A program made the translations under genes and the position numbers. A stretch of 64,000 nt of DNA from an uncultured Bacteroidales bacterium. GTDB lineage: Bacteria > Bacteroidota > Bacteroidia > Bacteroidales > UBA932. The stretch covers positions 52,135-116,134 of the forward strand of contig CAJUEK010000003.1 in NCBI GenBank assembly GCA_910585445.1, read 5' to 3'. Numbering within the stretch: the first letter of the stretch is position 1; the number at the start of each line of letters is the position of its first letter. Shown piece by piece: positions 61,608 through 64,000 of the stretch. The notes below the pieces were generated by a model. That model made no database searches. It was not told where the DNA came from and saw nothing but the letters and a program-made list of their open reading frames with translations.

Positions 61608-61640
61608 AGGTGTTCTTAATTCGTTGATTTGGATGAGTGT

Positions 61641-61656
61641 TGTACGGAAATGTACA
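61641..61656. promoter_or_regulatory. Operator-like palindrome 1 (TGTAC-N6-GTACA)
   Basis: TGTACGGAAATGTACA, a dyad lying upstream of the -7 box of the ImmA/IrrE gene. A near-identical copy lies at 61694-61709, 53 bases downstream; the flanks (TGAATTATG, AGAAGTATG) also match. Confidence 0.55.
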
Positions 61657-61687
61657 TGAATTATGTGTTTTATGTGAAATATTTGCA

Positions 61688-61695
61688 TATATTTG
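61688..61695 (+). promoter_or_regulatory. -7 box of the ImmA/IrrE module promoter
   Basis: TATATTTG matches TAnnTTTG exactly; the -33 region is weak. The start of transcription would fall inside operator 2, making repression by a bound protein straightforward. Confidence 0.5.
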
Positions 61696-61709
61696 TGCGG
61701 AAATGTACA
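61694..61709. promoter_or_regulatory. Operator-like palindrome 2
   Basis: TGTGCGGAAATGTACA, differing from operator 1 by one base. It overlaps the end of the -7 box and the predicted transcription start, seven bases before the start codon. Confidence 0.55.
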
Positions 61710-61715
61710 AGAAGT

Positions 61716-62915
61716 ATGCGGATAATAAAAAATAATGGTGAGACGATCTCGTTGAGAGAGAAAGTCCGGAAAGTAATTTCAGACAATGAAGTTCCAGAGT
61801 CTTCATTAGCTGAAATGCTTGACATTGACAGGAGGGCATTTGATGAGTTCTTGAAGGAGGGAAAGGATTTGAAATTCACCCAGGCCTTGGCTATAATGAA
61901 ATTCTTGGGCATGGATGAGAAAGAATTCATTGAATCTTACGAACTGGATCTTAAGGACAATATCAATGAGGACAAAGTAGAGCAGACAGAAAAGCTTGCT
62001 TATATTTTTGACAAATTTGATGTAAACGTCCTTAAAGAAATAGGCATTATCAAAAAACGTAGCAAGATTGAAGATTATGAGCATCAATTGATGGGATTCC
62101 TCGGATTCCGCAGCTCAATATATGAATATGATTCTTTTGCTCCGATAAATACTTTATACAGCAAGTCTAAGGTAAGCATTGAGGAAAGGAAGCAAAAGAA
62201 AATGAACGAATTCTGGATAAGATGTTCCAGGCATTCATTTGAGCAAATCAATAATCCTTTTGAGTATGATGAAGAACTTCTTAAATTGTACTTGCCTAAA
62301 ATTCACGAATATACGCTTGATCCGATTCATGGGTATGAGAAAGTTGTCTTAACCCTGTTCAGAATGGGGGTCACGGTCTTGACGCAGTCATACATTAAAG
62401 GAATCGGAGCCTTTGGGGCATCAATGTTTATTAATGGGAAACCATGTGTCGTGGTGACAGATATGATGAAAAAGTATCATAAGCTTTGGATGACATTGTT
62501 TCATGAGCTATATCATATAATCAACGACAGGCAAATGCTTGAAAGGTCAATATATCACATCAGTTCAGAAAGTGAAATGTCATTGTTTTTCAATGAGGAG
62601 CAGGCCGATTTGTTCGCCTGCAGGATGCTCATACCTTATGAAGTGTCAAGACATTTGGCTAAAGTTATCGTTTCACCATACAGAATCAAGAGGTTGTCTG
62701 AAGAATTGGTGGTTCATCCTTCGGTTGTGTATGGTGTCTATCTTGAGAACTCTCCAAAAGAGCAGAAAAATAAGGAGTTCTCCAAGTATGCAGGGCATCT
62801 TATCGGTTCTGAGATTGCGACAAAACAAATAATGTTTTCACCAATACAAACTGGCAATCTGAGAGATGCAATAGATGATATAAAAGAAAAGTTGTACAAT
62901 ATAAGAATAGCATAA
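61716..62915 (+). CDS. HTH and ImmA/IrrE metallopeptidase fusion protein
   Basis: A 399-residue protein. Residues 10-80 form a Cro/C1-like helix-turn-helix ('SLREKVRKVISDNEVPESSLAEMLDIDRRAFDEFLKEGK'). A middle region (about 90-205) is unrecognised. The peptidase domain (about 208-320) has the zinc motif HELYH at 263-267 and the third ligand in 'NEEQADLFACRMLIP' (about 293-307). Such fusions cleave or relieve repressors after a signal, as ImmA does for ImmR, or act as antitoxins. It is followed one base later by a small protein, and the paired operators suggest autoregulation. Confidence 0.85.
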   Translation: MRIIKNNGETISLREKVRKVISDNEVPESSLAEMLDIDRRAFDEFLKEGKDLKFTQALAIMKFLGMDEKEFIESYELDLKDNINEDKVEQTEKLAYIFDKFDVNVLKEIGIIKKRSKIEDYEHQLMGFLGFRSSIYEYDSFAPINTLYSKSKVSIEERKQKKMNEFWIRCSRHSFEQINNPFEYDEELLKLYLPKIHEYTLDPIHGYEKVVLTLFRMGVTVLTQSYIKGIGAFGASMFINGKPCVVVTDMMKKYHKLWMTLFHELYHIINDRQMLERSIYHISSESEMSLFFNEEQADLFACRMLIPYEVSRHLAKVIVSPYRIKRLSEELVVHPSVVYGVYLENSPKEQKNKEFSKYAGHLIGSEIATKQIMFSPIQTGNLRDAIDDIKEKLYNIRIA

Positions 62916-62916
62916 A

Positions 62917-63387
62917 ATGGGAAACGCGGAGAAATTGCAGAATCTTATTTCAACTGTTGATAAGATTGTAGATGCACGGGCGTCAGAAAACGGACAATTG
63001 TTTACAAATGATGCGTTGAAGAACAGTTTGGTCGAGACTCTTGGACTTGCGTATCAAGATCCTCCGAGGGCATATGAATTATACTATGAAAACATACAGA
63101 AAATACTGAGGGAGTTTTTGCCGAAAGATAATGTTTATACAAGAGTTATCAGAAATCTGGTAGGAACATTGCTCTCACATAAGGAAATGTCAGGAGTCAG
63201 TATAGGTAAAAGAGGGGCGGATTCAAGGATGGCTACAACTGAGGATATGGCAAATCTTGTGGATGTGTTGACAGAATGGTCATCAACTCCATATGATTAC
63301 TTGAAGTTGGCTCATATACTTCTGGAAAAGAACAAAGAGCTTGGCTTCAGTCCTGTCGAACGGGAACTTAAGGATTTTATGTCGTAA
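62917..63387 (+). CDS. Small partner protein of the ImmA/IrrE module
   Basis: A 156-residue soluble protein with no recognised family. It is helical by composition ('EKLQNLISTVDKIVDARAS', 'VYTRVIRNLVGTLLSHKEMSGVSIGKRGADSR') and ends 'KNKELGFSPVERELKDFMS'. It starts one base after the upstream stop codon, so the two form a bicistronic unit. It might be a toxin, an effector or a substrate of the peptidase; nothing in its sequence decides which. Confidence 0.7.
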   Translation: MGNAEKLQNLISTVDKIVDARASENGQLFTNDALKNSLVETLGLAYQDPPRAYELYYENIQKILREFLPKDNVYTRVIRNLVGTLLSHKEMSGVSIGKRGADSRMATTEDMANLVDVLTEWSSTPYDYLKLAHILLEKNKELGFSPVERELKDFMS

Positions 63388-63469
63388 TGAGTGTGCATTG
63401 CTGAGGTTTCTATAGTGTCGTTTTTTATTATTTCAATCGTAAGCCTGCTTGCTGTAATTGATTGTTGTG

Positions 63470-63560
63470 GCGCGTAAATTGATGCACTTTTAGTGCGTTA
63501 TGAAAATACGATTCCCCGAAGTATGGGAATCGCTTATTTGCATTATGGTGATAATCATGG
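63470..63560. repeat. Family A hairpin repeat, copy 6
   Basis: GTGGCGCGTAAATTGATGCA, then arms CGATTCCC and GGGAATCG (63509-63532), then CTTATTTGCATTATGGTGAT. It lies between the ImmA/IrrE module and the SusC-like gene. Confidence 0.6.
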
Positions 63561-63725
63561 TGTTCGGACTTGTATCAAAAAACAGCTGCCTCCTTGTGCA
63601 TTCGGAGAAAACGTGAGATGCAGTGCCTAAAGAATCGGAGGGTCTCCTGCGAATGAAACCTTATGAATTGTAAGTTTCGGAATGGACGGTTTCATGCTAA
63701 AACCTTTTAAAAATATGCTTTTTAT

Positions 63726-63756
63726 GTTGCAATATTGTGAGGAATCATTAATTTTG
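63726..63756 (+). promoter_or_regulatory. Promoter of the SusC-like gene
   Basis: GTTG (63726-63729), 19 bases and TAATTTTG (63749-63756). Transcription would start near 63763, leaving a leader of about 80 bases. Confidence 0.55.
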
Positions 63757-63845
63757 TATTAGGAACGCTTGAAATTTGTCAGGCATCGTGTGTCTGAATG
63801 AAAGCAGGCTGTTCCCAACTATTAACAACTTTATTAATTTTATTT

Positions 63846-64000
63846 ATGGTTAAAACAATGAAATCTTCATTGTTCAAATGTTGTCTCGCCATTTTGGCGC
63901 TGGCAACGTTGAATGTGCTGGTGCCTGTCGCTTATGCGCAGTCCCCTGTATCGGGGGGGGTATCAGCGGTATAGTATCTGACGACCAGGGACCGCTTGTC
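63846..64000 (+). CDS. SusC-like TonB-dependent receptor start, out of frame at a poly-G tract
   Basis: The gene starts with a signal peptide ('LAILALATLNVLVPVAYAQ') and runs to 'SPVSGG', then a run of eight G (63953-63960) puts it out of frame: translation meets TAG at 63972-63974 after 42 residues. In the +1 frame after the run the sequence reads 'GISGIVSDDQGPLV', the start of a carboxypeptidase-D-regulatory-like domain, typical of SusC receptors. Nine or six Gs would restore frame. A second Met four codons in (63858) is an alternative start. The rest of the gene is outside the window. A homopolymer sequencing error is possible. Confidence 0.65.

Noticed and set aside
1..64000. tRNA, rRNA or tmRNA genes
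   Set aside because: No cloverleaf with a T-arm GTTCGA-type block or conserved rRNA segment was found by reading both strands; short look-alikes lacked the acceptor stem.

Overview
The window looks like a chromosomal stretch from an anaerobic gut-type member of the Bacteroidales (family and genus not resolved). Direct signs are promoters of the Bacteroidetes type (TTTG, 19-21 bases, TAnnTTTG), starts preceded by A-rich sequence rather than strong Shine-Dalgarno sites, and Bacteroidetes-typical families: GlsB/GlsA-type acyltransferases, a putative-adhesin (DUF2807) protein, a DUF4838 glycoside hydrolase, a Ser-type sulfatase and a SusC-like receptor start at the right edge. No rRNA, tRNA, CRISPR array or intact insertion sequence was seen.

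Layout. 1-4.5 kb (minus): a glycine-lipid acyltransferase pair (glsB partial, glsA) downstream of an NtrC-type response regulator and its kinase. 4.5-6.5 kb (minus): a PadR regulator between two PspC proteins. 6.8-7.5 kb (plus): TM2 and DUF2752 membrane proteins. 7.8-16.2 kb (minus): a TolC / membrane fusion protein / FtsX permease / ABC ATPase / FtsX permease operon with a sigma-54-like promoter in front, which the NtrC pair could control. 16.5-20 kb: a FAD oxidoreductase and two glycosyltransferases. 20-27.3 kb: a small zinc-ribbon membrane protein bracketed by about 390-bp direct repeats, a DUF4838 hydrolase, a DUF2807 protein, and a lipid/envelope group (CDP-alcohol phosphatidyltransferase, GtrA, PlsC-like). 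27.3-33.5 kb: a candidate small RNA, a membrane protein, a CAT-like acetyltransferase, a DHFR-like reductase, an alcohol dehydrogenase, an Fsr-like MFS pump and a YjbR protein. 33.5-39.4 kb is accessory: tandem promoter repeats, an AbiE-like pair whose toxin gene is broken, an S41 peptidase, an IS982-type fragment and an AlbA_2/ATPase regulator.

39.5-45.7 kb: FKBP isomerase, RtcB RNA ligase divergent from a WYL regulator, a lipoprotein and a decayed neighbour, a DUF1349 protein, a LuxR-type regulator and CutC. 46-54.6 kb: a giant fucosidase-transglutaminase fusion, a KilA-N protein, a sulfatase and a beta-barrel-like protein. 54.7-61.6 kb: a YfcC-type carrier, several small exported or housekeeping enzymes, a 5'-nucleotidase and an HD hydrolase. 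61.7-63.4 kb: a two-gene HTH-ImmA/IrrE module with paired operators. 63.8 kb to the end: the start of a SusC-like gene broken by an eight-G run.

The most unusual aspect is the intergenic DNA. At least four dispersed repeat families occur: (A) hairpins built on GATTCCCC/GGGGAATC, six copies; (B) ACCGAAT/ATTCGGT elements, four copies; (C) a 79-bp unit carrying a complete promoter, present singly and as a three-copy tandem array; (D) TATCCA/TGGATA elements. With the poly-G tract in the SusC-like gene they suggest a genome in which repeats spread promoters and hairpins and may switch surface proteins.
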